Assembly: GCA_900541415.1 (NCBI GenBank) | Contig: UQJP01000015.1 | Span: 40,445-104,444, forward strand | Direction of reading: 5' to 3' | Length of the DNA stretch: 64,000 nt | Source: an uncultured Odoribacter sp. | GTDB taxonomy: Bacteria; Bacteroidota; Bacteroidia; Bacteroidales; Marinifilaceae | Shown here: piece by piece, positions 18,089 to 27,139 of the stretch | How positions within the stretch are numbered: the stretch's first letter is position 1 | Layout: the number at the start of each line of letters is the position of its first letter | Translations under genes and position numbers: made by a program | Notes under the pieces: generated by a model | The model's input: the letters and a program-made list of their open reading frames with translations, nothing else | The model's database searches: none | What the model was told of the DNA's origin: nothing

Positions 18089-19904
18089 CATCGGTATGAA
18101 TGGATTGTAGCCAGGCTTTCAAAAGCTCATCGTTCCGATTCAACGAATCGGTTTGAATGTATTGGCGGCTTTGTAAATTATAAATAGAAGTTCCATACTC
18201 CGACACCACTCCCGCAGCCCCGGAATAAGAGTAAAAAGCGAAAGGTTTTACGTCTTTTGCCAGTAAATTCTTACTATACTTATATGGGGAATAATCCAAA
18301 TCCATCTGCGCCAGTAAAGTCGCAACCATGTCGGTTTGCGAGCCAATCACAGGGATAACCGTATCCCTCACCTGCAAAGCTCCTCCTGAAAAAATCAGAG
18401 GAATCCGGTACATAGCCGGATCGGTAGGACTTAAATTCCCCACATAACGGGTTCCATGATCCGCCATCAGGATAAACAGGGTGTTTTCCCAAAGCCCGGA
18501 CGATTTACATTCCTCCACCAGCTTCCCGATGCAGCTATCCGTATACCAAACGGCATTCAGGAATTTATTCTCCGTGTCGTCACCTTGAATGTGAGTGGGA
18601 ATAGGCACTTCAAAAGGCTCATGGCTATCCAGGTTAAAAGCCATATACATAAAAGGCTGTGGAGCCTTTTTCAGGTCTTCTGCCAAACGGGCGTACATAT
18701 ACTGATCGTGTACACCCCATTTGAAACGGGTTTTTATAGCTTCTCCCGAAAAATCATCCTCGGTCACCATGCTTTGAAAACTCATCGTGACATAAGAACG
18801 GAAACCTCCGAAATTAATATCCCCGGCATAATAATAACGGGTAGAATATCCTTCTTTTTCCAAATCTTTCGGAAAACGCGGATGAGCCACCGTTTTATTC
18901 GGGTAACGGATCATGGCAATATCCGGATGAGCGGGGAAAGCGCTGATAGCAGCCAGCATCCCCCGGTCAGAACGTCCGGCAGTAGCATAAATATTGGAAA
19001 ACAACACTCCTTCTTTTGCCAACGCATCCAAATGGGGAGTCACTCCCGGCACTCCTCCCAAAGCTCCCACGGCATTAGCGGTAAAACTTTCCAATAAAAG
19101 AAAAACGATATTGGGACGGGAAGTTTTCAGCAAACGGGGATACAAGGTATCGGTTTTCACCAAATCGGCTACGATCGCTTCCGCTTTATCGGCCTCCATA
19201 AAATTATAGTTCCCTTCAAATTTATGAATATGCAGCAATTCATAAATAAAATTCCACACCGGATTCACCGCCGCCTGGTTTGCAAACATACTTTTGGGGT
19301 GAAAATACACAAAACTGCTATTCATCGGGGCTACGTTAAAACCGCCTCTTACCGGAATAAGCATTCCCCCTCCGATTACCAGAAACACAGGAATCTGCCA
19401 CCATGCCCCCCTCGTGTAATGCAGGGAACGAAGCACAAAACGGCGATATAGGAACCAGCCGGCCACCACAAAAGCAATCAGGATCAGGATCAACCCGATC
19501 ATTAAGCCAACAGGAGTGGAAGCCACGGCCTGTTTAGGATCTTTCAGGTATACCAAAGGGGTAACATCCAAATGATACCCCCAGCTTTTAAACAATTCCA
19601 AATCGACGGTCATGATACCGGAAAACACAATCAACAGCACGATCGTAATCCCAGAAAATAATTTACGGACCACCTGTTCGCGCACAAAAGGCGTAACGGC
19701 CATAATCAAACACGACAACATCATGATGTATCCTCCCAAAGACAGGTCGAGCCTCAATCCCCGGAAAAATATCCGGACATAATCTCCTCCTGTGAGGGTA
19801 CTCGCTTCATTCCCCTGATAAAACAGGAAAAGCGCTTTAGCCACAAGAGAAAGGAATATCCAAAAAAGATAATATTTCAGCAGGAATAATAACTTATTTT
19901 TCAT
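18072..19904 (-). CDS. LTA synthase-family sulfatase-fold transferase
   Basis: A 610-residue membrane enzyme. Five hydrophobic segments occupy about the first 190 residues, then an alkaline-phosphatase/sulfatase-fold domain begins at P-N-I-V-F-L-L-L-E-S-F. In LtaS the nucleophile is a Thr; the equivalent block here reads T-A-G-R-S-D-R-G, so Ser would be the nucleophile. Later blocks M-A-D-H-G-T-R and Y-T-D-S-C-I-G fit the family. Since Gram-negatives lack lipoteichoic acid, it probably adds phosphoglycerol or phosphoethanolamine to periplasmic glycans or lipids (inference). Last gene of the dnaB-containing run, 8 bases after its upstream neighbour. Confidence 0.88.
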   Translation of the reverse strand: MKNKLLFLLKYYLFWIFLSLVAKALFLFYQGNEASTLTGGDYVRIFFRGLRLDLSLGGYIMMLSCLIMAVTPFVREQVVRKLFSGITIVLLIVFSGIMTVDLELFKSWGYHLDVTPLVYLKDPKQAVASTPVGLMIGLILILIAFVVAGWFLYRRFVLRSLHYTRGAWWQIPVFLVIGGGMLIPVRGGFNVAPMNSSFVYFHPKSMFANQAAVNPVWNFIYELLHIHKFEGNYNFMEADKAEAIVADLVKTDTLYPRLLKTSRPNIVFLLLESFTANAVGALGGVPGVTPHLDALAKEGVLFSNIYATAGRSDRGMLAAISAFPAHPDIAMIRYPNKTVAHPRFPKDLEKEGYSTRYYYAGDINFGGFRSYVTMSFQSMVTEDDFSGEAIKTRFKWGVHDQYMYARLAEDLKKAPQPFMYMAFNLDSHEPFEVPIPTHIQGDDTENKFLNAVWYTDSCIGKLVEECKSSGLWENTLFILMADHGTRYVGNLSPTDPAMYRIPLIFSGGALQVRDTVIPVIGSQTDMVATLLAQMDLDYSPYKYSKNLLAKDVKPFAFYSYSGAAGVVSEYGTSIYNLQSRQYIQTDSLNRNDELLKAWLQSIHTDVIGQP

Positions 19905-19912
19905 TACGGTTA

Positions 19913-21169
19913 TCAGGTCTTATGTTGTTTTTTCTTTGCAGCCGGGAAAAGCACATTATTCAAAATCAGCCTGTATCCGGGAGATTGTTTATGCAGGTCG
20001 AGTTCTGTAACCGGATCGCCCACCAGATGCTGATAATCTTCCGGATCGTGCCCGCCATAGAACGTCCATGTCCCTTTTCCATATTCCCCGTGTATATACC
20101 GGGCTTCGTTCGCCACCTTATTTTCCCCCATAATCAATACGTCCGATTTAATCAGGTTTTTCCGGAAAGCCGTGGTTTGCCCCATAAACCCTTTTATCAT
20201 ATTTTCATGATTCTGGCACAACATCGTAGGCACAGGATCCCATTTGGCCGAAAATTCAAACAAAAGGAAATAGTCGTCTTTCTCGCTGACTTTACGGGTA
20301 TCGGTCACATCTATATCGGAATACTCGTATATATTCGGATTCAATTCCAACTTAAAATCCCGGAAAGCAAAAGTCTTTGAGAAATCGAGTTTTTCCTGTG
20401 CCTGCGGATCTATGGGGTCACCGTCGAATACAGACGCGCAAATATCCACCTCCATTGCTGATAAAGCTATATCATACGTATCGGTGGCCGAACACATGGC
20501 AAACATAAACCCTCCCGCAGCCACATAATCACGAATCGTACGGACAACCGCTTTTTTCAGTTCGGAAATTTTAGTATAACCGTATTTTTTCGCTGTCTGC
20601 AAATTCGCAGCTTCTTCCGCCTGATACCAGGGCATATGGCGGTAGCTCCGGTAAAATTTTCCCATCTGCCCGGTAAAATCTTCATGGTGCAGGTGCAACC
20701 AGTCATAATCCTTTAATTTACCGTCCAAAATTTCAGAGTCGTACACCACATCATAAGGAATTTCGGCATAGGTTAAAGCCAAGGTAACGGCATCGTCCCA
20801 GGGCTTTTTTTCTTTGGGTGAATAAACGGCTATCCGGGGAGCTTTTTCCAGTTTCATAGCATCCGCATTCACTTCCGGCTGTGCCACTTCGGCCAATATA
20901 TTATTCAGGCGGGCGGGCGGAATCACTTCGAAGCTAACCCCTTTCAATAAACATTCCGTACGCCCCTCCGTGTCGAAGGGCACAACAAAACTCCCTCCCC
21001 TGTAATTCAGCAACCACTGCACCTCATATCCTTTTTTCAGAGCATGGTAAGCCACGCCATAAGCCTTGAGATGATTCGTCTGAGTGTTATCCATAGGGAT
21101 CAGAATGTGGTTTGCTTTCAGCGTCATCCCAACAAACAACAAAACAAGCAATACCGCAAACTTTCTCAT
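19913..21169 (-). CDS. Exported GATase1-like protein (often named asparagine synthetase B)
   Basis: A 418-residue protein with signal peptide ending about L-K-A-N (residue 20). Close relatives in Bacteroides carry the name asparagine synthetase B, but I see neither an N-terminal Cys2 amidotransferase nor an ATP-pyrophosphatase S-G-G-x-D-S motif. The middle contains V-A-A-G-G-F-M-F-A-M-C-S-A-T-D-T, a nucleophile-elbow-like turn of a class I glutamine-amidotransferase-like fold. Other marks are L-H-L-H-H-E-D-F and Y-G-G-H-D-P-E-D-Y. Its export and domain content make asparagine synthesis very unlikely. Function unknown; it follows dnaB by 38 bases. Confidence 0.82.
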   Translation of the reverse strand: MRKFAVLLVLLFVGMTLKANHILIPMDNTQTNHLKAYGVAYHALKKGYEVQWLLNYRGGSFVVPFDTEGRTECLLKGVSFEVIPPARLNNILAEVAQPEVNADAMKLEKAPRIAVYSPKEKKPWDDAVTLALTYAEIPYDVVYDSEILDGKLKDYDWLHLHHEDFTGQMGKFYRSYRHMPWYQAEEAANLQTAKKYGYTKISELKKAVVRTIRDYVAAGGFMFAMCSATDTYDIALSAMEVDICASVFDGDPIDPQAQEKLDFSKTFAFRDFKLELNPNIYEYSDIDVTDTRKVSEKDDYFLLFEFSAKWDPVPTMLCQNHENMIKGFMGQTTAFRKNLIKSDVLIMGENKVANEARYIHGEYGKGTWTFYGGHDPEDYQHLVGDPVTELDLHKQSPGYRLILNNVLFPAAKKKQHKT

Positions 21170-21207
21170 AGCATTCTATTTATCCGTAAAACAAATTACC
21201 TTATATC

Positions 21208-22740
21208 TTAAAAAGGTGCGCCGCCGGATTCGAAACTGTCACGCACCGTCTCAAAATCCTGTTGCTGCAAAGGAGGCACATCATCGTTCATCTTCGAACC
21301 GAAAATCTGTGTCACCACTTCGCCTGTCGAAGCATTGGAAGCAAACGGAGAAGTCGTATCCAAATCGCAGAACTGCGTCAGTTCCGAACGGAAACGCAGG
21401 CTCACCTCTCCCACGGCACCATTACGATGTTTCGCTATAATGATATTAGCGATCCCCAGCAGGGAATTTCCTTCGTTATCGGTCGTGATACCGTATTTTT
21501 CAGGACGGTGGATAAACAACACCATATCGGCATCCTGCTCGATTGACCCGGACTCACGTAAATCCGATAACATCGGTTTTTTGTCCGGACGCGATTCCAC
21601 CCCACGGTTCAACTGCGACAATGCCAGCACAGGAATGCTCAGCTCTTTGGCGATGATCTTCAACTGGCGGGAAATCATACTGACTTCCTGCTCACGATTC
21701 CCCCTCATATCCGCCCCGGCTGTCATCAATTGCAAATAGTCGATAATCAACACTTTTATGTCGTATTTCTGCTTTAAACGACGGCATTTGGCGCGTAATT
21801 CAAAGATCGAAAGCGCCGGAGTATCGTCCACCAAAATAGGAGCTTCTACCAGAGCCTTGATACGACTGTGTAGCTGCTGCCATTCATCATCGGTCAGCCG
21901 TCCAGTTTTCAGTTTTTCGGAACTGAGTTCCGTTTCACTGGCAATCAAACGATTCACCAATTGCACCCCCGACATCTCCAACGAAAATATGGCAACAGGC
22001 TGATGATGCGTCACCGCCATATTACGCGCCATGGAAAGCACGAAGGCCGTTTTTCCCATAGCCGGACGGGCAGCCACAATCACCAGGTCGGAAGGCTGCC
22101 AACCGGCAGTAACGGCATCCAAAGCATTAAATCCGGAGGGTACGCCACTGATACCGTCCGGTTTTTTGGCGGCATCCTGAATACCTTTAATAGCCGCCTC
22201 GATAATCGGAGCGATCTCCGCTGTATCTTTCTTTATATTGCCGTCGGCAAGGTCGAAAACCGATTTTTGAGCCTTGTCCATCAAATCGGACACATCAGTA
22301 CTTTCATCGTAAGCCAGCGCTTGCAATTCCGTGCAAATCCCGATTAATTTGCGCTGTAAATATTTCTGTACAATGATTTTGGCATGAAACTCGATATGAG
22401 CGGCAGAAGCCACCCGCGAAGTCAATTGAGACAGGTAATAATATCCTCCCACCTGTTCCAATTCCCCGCTTTGTTTCAAAGCCTCGCTCACCGTCAATAA
22501 GTCCACCGGATCATCGTTCAGGAACAATTTATGGATCGCCCGGAAAATCCGCTGGTGCGCATCTTTATAAAATGCATCCGGCTCCAACAAATCGCCGACA
22601 GCGGAAAAAGCATCCCGCTCAAGCATCAAAGCTCCCAGCAAAGCCTCTTCCAGGTCTACGGCCTGCGGCGGCATCTTTCCATACTCCGCCTGCAAATCCT
22701 TTAGATTATTTTTGTTATTATATTCCGGTTTTTTAGCCAT
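21208..22740 (-). CDS. dnaB: Replicative DNA helicase DnaB
   Basis: Hexameric 5'-3' helicase of the replication fork. The 510-residue protein has the DnaB N-terminal domain (P-P-Q-A-V-D-L-E-E-A-L-L-G-A-L, about 23-125) and a RecA-like ATPase with Walker A A-R-P-A-M-G-K-T (about 225-232), Walker B L-I-I-D-Y-L-Q-L and S-D-L-R-E-S-G-S-I-E-Q-D-A-D. It ends with an acidic, disordered-looking tail. It lies 22 bases downstream of the exonuclease gene and reads into the GATase1-like gene. Confidence 0.97.
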   Translation of the reverse strand: MAKKPEYNNKNNLKDLQAEYGKMPPQAVDLEEALLGALMLERDAFSAVGDLLEPDAFYKDAHQRIFRAIHKLFLNDDPVDLLTVSEALKQSGELEQVGGYYYLSQLTSRVASAAHIEFHAKIIVQKYLQRKLIGICTELQALAYDESTDVSDLMDKAQKSVFDLADGNIKKDTAEIAPIIEAAIKGIQDAAKKPDGISGVPSGFNALDAVTAGWQPSDLVIVAARPAMGKTAFVLSMARNMAVTHHQPVAIFSLEMSGVQLVNRLIASETELSSEKLKTGRLTDDEWQQLHSRIKALVEAPILVDDTPALSIFELRAKCRRLKQKYDIKVLIIDYLQLMTAGADMRGNREQEVSMISRQLKIIAKELSIPVLALSQLNRGVESRPDKKPMLSDLRESGSIEQDADMVLFIHRPEKYGITTDNEGNSLLGIANIIIAKHRNGAVGEVSLRFRSELTQFCDLDTTSPFASNASTGEVVTQIFGSKMNDDVPPLQQQDFETVRDSFESGGAPF

Positions 22741-22762
22741 ACAGCAACATTATAATATTTCC

Positions 22763-23335
22763 CTAACCTATCAATTTTTTTTCTTTCAACTTCCAAAAAC
22801 ACCGGGCTGTGGCTTCCACATCGGCCATTGCATTATGGGCATTGTCAAAACCCGTTCCGAACAACACCTGGTGCAGTTCCGACAAACGGGGCGATTTAAA
22901 GCCTTTCTTACCGGGCAATTTACAAAAGTCAGTAGAACATTTCATCGTACAGATTTTCGGCTTCAAAAACAATGTCGTCATCATCCGCAACCGTTCAAAC
23001 TCTGCTCCGACGATACATTCGTCAAAACTGATATTGTGCCCCACCAAAGCATAAGCCTCGTCTATCTTTTCAGAAAATTGTTCCAATACGTCACGAATAG
23101 GTTCTCCCTTTTCCAAAGCAATCTGTGTGGTTATCCCATGCACCCTGGCCGCCTCGGCAGGTATTGCAAAACCCTCCGGCTTCACAATCGCATTCCGGCT
23201 TTCCAATGTATTTCCCTGGGCATCACACATAATCCAGGCCAGCTGAACCAGCCGGGGCCAATTCTCAACATCGGTCACCGGTGCGTTCCAGCGCGCCGGC
23301 AGCCCTGTTGTTTCCGTATCGAAAAATAGATACAT
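22763..23335 (-). CDS. DnaQ-like 3'-5' exonuclease
   Basis: A 190-residue DEDDh-type exonuclease. Exo I is F-F-D-T-E-T-T-G (D6, E8), Exo II is V-G-H-N-I-S-F-D-E, and Exo III is N-A-H-N-A-M-A-D-V-E-A-T with the catalytic His and Asp. This may be a proofreading (epsilon-like) or a general DNA/RNA trimming enzyme; the sequence does not decide. It is packed between fabI (8 bases upstream) and dnaB (22 bases downstream). Confidence 0.92.
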   Translation of the reverse strand: MYLFFDTETTGLPARWNAPVTDVENWPRLVQLAWIMCDAQGNTLESRNAIVKPEGFAIPAEAARVHGITTQIALEKGEPIRDVLEQFSEKIDEAYALVGHNISFDECIVGAEFERLRMMTTLFLKPKICTMKCSTDFCKLPGKKGFKSPRLSELHQVLFGTGFDNAHNAMADVEATARCFWKLKEKKLIG

Positions 23336-23343
23336 ATCGGAAT

Positions 23344-24180
23344 TTATTTTTTATCGTCGTTATCGAAACTCTTATTATACTGGTGCATTGCCCGGTAGCT
23401 CATACCCATGCTCGAAAATCCTCCATCGTGGTAAAGATTCTGCATGGTGATTTTTTTCGTAAGGTCTGAAAATAAACAAACACAGTAATTGGCGCATTCA
23501 TCAGCCGTTGCGTTTCCGAGCGGCGACATACGGTCGGCAAAATCCACCAAAGAATCGAATCCTTTGATACCGCTTCCCGCTGTGGTCAAAGTGGGGGATT
23601 GGGAAATCGTATTCACACGGATTCTTTTTTCCCTACCGTAAATATATCCGAAACTGCGGGCGATAGATTCCAGCATTGCCTTTGCATCGGCCATATCGTT
23701 ATACTCGAACATCGTACGCTGCGCTGCAACATACGATAGTGCCACTACCGATCCCCATTCATTGATCGCATCCAATTTTTTAGCGGTCTGCAACACCTTG
23801 TGGAAAGAAATTGCCGAAATATCCAATGTTTTCTGTAAAAAGTCGTAATCCAGATCGTCATAAGAACGTTTCTTTCTCACATTCAACGACATACCGATTG
23901 AATGTAAAATAAAATCCACTTTTCCACCGAAGTGATTCATCGACTCCTTAAACAGATTTTCAAGATCATCTAAGTTAGTAGCATCGGCCGGAATCAAAGG
24001 CACATTATTTTTATCGGCAAATTCCTGAATCCCTCCCATACGGATAGATAAAGGAGTATTGGTCAATACGATTTCAGCACCTTCTTCCAGGCAATGTTCT
24101 GCCACCTTCCACGCAATCGACATTTCGTTCAACGCTCCGAAAATAATCCCTCTTTTTCCTTTCAACAAATTATAAGCCAT
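23344..24180 (-). CDS. fabI: Enoyl-ACP reductase FabI
   Basis: NADH-dependent enoyl-acyl-carrier-protein reductase, last step of each fatty-acid elongation cycle. The 278-residue protein begins with the nucleotide-binding G-A-L-N-E-M-S-I-A-W (15-24) and has the FabI catalytic Y160-x6-K167 (Y-N-D-M-A-D-A-K), where classical short-chain dehydrogenases have Y-x3-K. The S-Q-S-P-T-L-T-T-A-G-S-G-I block before the substrate loop also fits. It sits between recN and the exonuclease gene in a co-directional run. Confidence 0.97.
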   Translation of the reverse strand: MAYNLLKGKRGIIFGALNEMSIAWKVAEHCLEEGAEIVLTNTPLSIRMGGIQEFADKNNVPLIPADATNLDDLENLFKESMNHFGGKVDFILHSIGMSLNVRKKRSYDDLDYDFLQKTLDISAISFHKVLQTAKKLDAINEWGSVVALSYVAAQRTMFEYNDMADAKAMLESIARSFGYIYGREKRIRVNTISQSPTLTTAGSGIKGFDSLVDFADRMSPLGNATADECANYCVCLFSDLTKKITMQNLYHDGGFSSMGMSYRAMHQYNKSFDNDDKK

Positions 24181-24222
24181 ACTTCTTTTTTTAATGATAA
24201 ATAGAATTTATTGTTATGTGAT

Positions 24223-25878
24223 TTAAATTTTCAATAGGTTTTTCGCCGCTTCCAGCGCAGCAGGAGTAATCTCGCTGCCACTGATCATCCCGGCTATCTC
24301 CCGCACCCGTTCCTCCGGAAGTAATTTCTTAATACGAGAAATCGTCATATCCGGGTTATCTTCCTTATACACTTTAAAATGACAATTTCCCGCAGCAGCG
24401 ATCTGAGGCAAATGCGAAATGCTGATAACCTGCATCCGGGAAGCCATTTCTTTCATCATCTGTGCCATTTTGTGAGCAACCTCTCCGGATAATCCCGTAT
24501 CGATTTCGTCGAACACGATCACGGGCAGCAAGCGGGTTTTAGACAGTACATACTTTAAAGAAAGCATCACTCTGGAAATCTCTCCCCCCGAAGCCACTTT
24601 GGCAATCTCGCCAGGCTGCTGATTTTTATTGGCGGAAAATAAGAATTTCACTTCATCGGTTCCCGTCGGAGTGTATTCAGCCAGCGGGGTGACCTTCACC
24701 ACAAATTCGGCGTGTTTGATACCTAATCCGGTGAGCAGGGATTTCATTTCTTCACACAGCTTTCCTTCTGCCCCTACCCTTACCTGATGTATCTGCTCCG
24801 CCAATGTTTTCAATTGCCGTTCTGTTTCCAGCAAGCGTTTTTCCAATTCTTCAATTTCTTCCGAGCCATGCTGTATACCCTTCAACTTTCCACCGATTTC
24901 CTCCCGGGCGGCAATCAGCTCTGCCACCGATTCCACCTTATATTTATACATCAAATCGTAGATCACATTCAGGCGGGCATTGATCCGCTCGATCCGGGCA
25001 GGATCATATTCCAGGGTTTCAGCTTTCCGCCCGGCTTCGTCGGCCAGATCGTTCAACTCAATGATCACGGAATTCAAACGTTCACAAAACTCTCCGGCCT
25101 CCTTTACCACTTCCCCCAGTCCGGCTATCGTATTCTTTGAAGATTTCAGCACCTGAATCACGGCATTGTCTGCGTCCTGCAACTGAAAAGACAGCCCTGC
25201 AAACGCCGACTTAACCGATTCGGCATTCGACAATAAAGCCAATTCCTCTTCCAGTTCCTCTTTTTCGCCTTCCTGCAAACGGGCGTTATCCAGTTGGTTA
25301 AACTGGAAATTCAGGTAATCGCTCTCCTTCTCGGCATCCGCCGCCCGGCTTTTCAGCGCTTTCAGCTCACTGGTCATGCTACGGTAAGCGTGATACTGCT
25401 TTTTATATTCATTCACCAGTCCCGCATTCCCGCAAAAAGCATCCAGTATATCGGTTTGGTATTCCGGCTGCCCCAACAACAAAGATTGGTGCTGGGAATG
25501 TATATCGATCAAAAAACTGCCAAATTCTTTCAGAAGTTTATTATTTACCGGAGTATCGTTGATAAAGCAACGGGACTTCCCATCGGCAGAAACCTCCCGG
25601 CGCACCACCGTGCTATCCGAATAATCGAGTTCATTTTCTGCAAACCATTTGTTCAGCCGATAATCTGCAATCCGGTAAACAATTTCAACTACACACTTTT
25701 TCTCCTTATCCATAATCGCCGCCGACTCTGCCCGCTGTCCCAATGTCAGCCCGATCGCTCCCAACAAAATGGATTTCCCGGCACCGGTTTCCCCCGTGAT
25801 AATCGATAAACCTTTTTCAAGTTCGATTTCGGTTTTATCGATCAGTGCGTAATTATTTATGGCAATACTTTCAATCAT
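24223..25878 (-). CDS. recN: DNA repair protein RecN
   Basis: An SMC-like ATPase for double-strand break repair. The 551-residue protein starts with I-A-I-N-N-Y-A-L-I-D, has Walker A G-E-T-G-A-G-K-S (30-37), Q-loop S-Q-H-Q-S-L-L, a central coiled coil (about 150-360), ABC signature V-A-S-G-G-E-I-S-R and Walker B V-I-V-F-D-E-I-D-T-G-L-S-G. It starts four bases after the DUF4835 stop, so translation is probably coupled. Confidence 0.96.
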   Translation of the reverse strand: MIESIAINNYALIDKTEIELEKGLSIITGETGAGKSILLGAIGLTLGQRAESAAIMDKEKKCVVEIVYRIADYRLNKWFAENELDYSDSTVVRREVSADGKSRCFINDTPVNNKLLKEFGSFLIDIHSQHQSLLLGQPEYQTDILDAFCGNAGLVNEYKKQYHAYRSMTSELKALKSRAADAEKESDYLNFQFNQLDNARLQEGEKEELEEELALLSNAESVKSAFAGLSFQLQDADNAVIQVLKSSKNTIAGLGEVVKEAGEFCERLNSVIIELNDLADEAGRKAETLEYDPARIERINARLNVIYDLMYKYKVESVAELIAAREEIGGKLKGIQHGSEEIEELEKRLLETERQLKTLAEQIHQVRVGAEGKLCEEMKSLLTGLGIKHAEFVVKVTPLAEYTPTGTDEVKFLFSANKNQQPGEIAKVASGGEISRVMLSLKYVLSKTRLLPVIVFDEIDTGLSGEVAHKMAQMMKEMASRMQVISISHLPQIAAAGNCHFKVYKEDNPDMTISRIKKLLPEERVREIAGMISGSEITPAALEAAKNLLKI

Positions 25879-25882
25879 ACTA

Positions 25883-26794
25883 TCAATTCGTTTTCTCCTG
25901 TATCAAAGCCGAATATTTCGAATTATTCGCCGGATTCGCCTCCGTCACAATATTATACACCCGTTTCCGTTCATCGGTAAAAGCAGGCTTGAAAATATTG
26001 ACAATCTCGTCCGATTTCGCATCAAAAAACGCCTGCAATATATAAGAATTAGGCTTCGTGCGGTGTGCCCGCTGCAATAATTCCAAAGCCGACATCACTT
26101 CCAGCCTGCCATCGTTCACATTGTCGCTCATCGCGTCCAGCCCCAGACGGTGATAGCGATATAGACACTCCCTCACAGGCGAATAACTTCTATCCTGCAA
26201 ATTATTAATCAGCCAATAACGGTTCCGGCGGCTTTCAAACGACTTCCAGCCCGCTTCCCTTGTATTTTGGCATTGGGCCACTACATTTTCAGCCCGGTTA
26301 TAAAAATCACTTCCTCCCATCAGGGAAAAACTATCATAATCAATCCCCAATATTACATTGGCATAAAAAACAAGCAAATTCACCAGATTACTGTTTTGTC
26401 CCGCTTCATTATAAGTCAGAGGCTCGTATTCCCGGTAAGAAAATTCAATATCATCGTCTTTCAAATTCAGTAATGCGGTGCTATAAGAAGAGTTGTAAAC
26501 CGGACGGCTCACCCTCACCTGCATGGAACCTTTAAAAACGTCCCCGCCCGTCTGCTCGTCCAGCACAATCTGCAAATTACATTCGATCCGCTCGTCATAC
26601 GTAAACACATTGCCCGACCAACGGGTATTATTCATAAATTCGCTAATATCCCGCTGCATATTTGTAAAAAGATCACGATTTGTTCCCTGGATTTTTTGAG
26701 AAGAGATCGAAACATTACACCTCAACTCCTGTCCCCAGGAGCAAACAGTCATCCCAATGATTATATACAACGTAAGTAATATTTTCATATTCAA
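25883..26794 (-). CDS. DUF4835 family exported protein (PorD-like)
   Basis: A 303-residue protein with signal peptide ending W-G-Q (about residue 21) and then the family start E-L-R-C-N-V-S-I. Matching blocks are F-M-N-N-T-R-W, Y-E-P-L-T-Y-N and D-Y-D-S-F-S-L-M-G-G. It is DUF4835; I recall that some databases rename this family PorD, linking it to type IX secretion, but the link is not visible here. Placement next to recN is common in Bacteroidetes. It is the first gene of the seven-gene minus-strand run ending at 18072, with its own promoter box. Confidence 0.88.
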   Translation of the reverse strand: MNMKILLTLYIIIGMTVCSWGQELRCNVSISSQKIQGTNRDLFTNMQRDISEFMNNTRWSGNVFTYDERIECNLQIVLDEQTGGDVFKGSMQVRVSRPVYNSSYSTALLNLKDDDIEFSYREYEPLTYNEAGQNSNLVNLLVFYANVILGIDYDSFSLMGGSDFYNRAENVVAQCQNTREAGWKSFESRRNRYWLINNLQDRSYSPVRECLYRYHRLGLDAMSDNVNDGRLEVMSALELLQRAHRTKPNSYILQAFFDAKSDEIVNIFKPAFTDERKRVYNIVTEANPANNSKYSALIQEKTN

Positions 26795-26833
26795 CCCATT
26801 ACCTATAACGTGTAATTCACAGGAATGGAATCA

Positions 26834-26841
26834 CAAATATA
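26834..26841 (-). promoter_or_regulatory. -7 box heading the DUF4835-recN-fabI-dnaB run
   Basis: TATATTTG on the minus strand, 39 bases before the DUF4835 ATG. It is the only clear box before this group of seven closely spaced genes. Confidence 0.5.
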
Positions 26842-27090
26842 CAATTTTAATTGACTACTAAATTAATCGGGAATTATAAAACAAAATTATTCCTTTCGTT
26901 TTAAAAGAAACGTAACAGATTCAACACCCTGTCCCTGTTTTTCCCAATTTTCCTCCGATAGCAGTAAAGCAGATATAACACATAGCAAGTATAACAAACA
27001 ACTTTCTGCCTTATTCCCAATCTTCATCAAACCGCCAAAACTATCTGTCAGAAAAATAATCCTTCCGTTTCATTATTCATACTATTTCCC
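26842..27090. other. Divergent intergenic region
   Basis: The full gap between the DUF4835 start and nusB start is about 345 bases. It is AT-rich, carries the two outward-facing promoter boxes and shows no gene, tRNA or clear hairpin. Confidence 0.5.
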
Positions 27091-27098
27091 TATCTTTG
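27091..27098 (+). promoter_or_regulatory. -7 box for nusB
   Basis: TATCTTTG, exact TAnnTTTG match, 41 bases upstream of the nusB ATG. Confidence 0.6.
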
Positions 27099-27139
27099 CC
27101 ACCTCATAAATGAACCATTATATTTAGTTCTTCACAAAA

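Noticed and set aside
18456..19097. Plus-strand frame of 213 codons inside the LTA-synthase-like gene
   Set aside because: Antisense shadow of a well-supported gene; no domain or start signals.
22712..23329. Plus-strand frame of 205 codons across exonuclease gene
   Set aside because: Antisense shadow of the DEDDh exonuclease, which has clear catalytic motifs.
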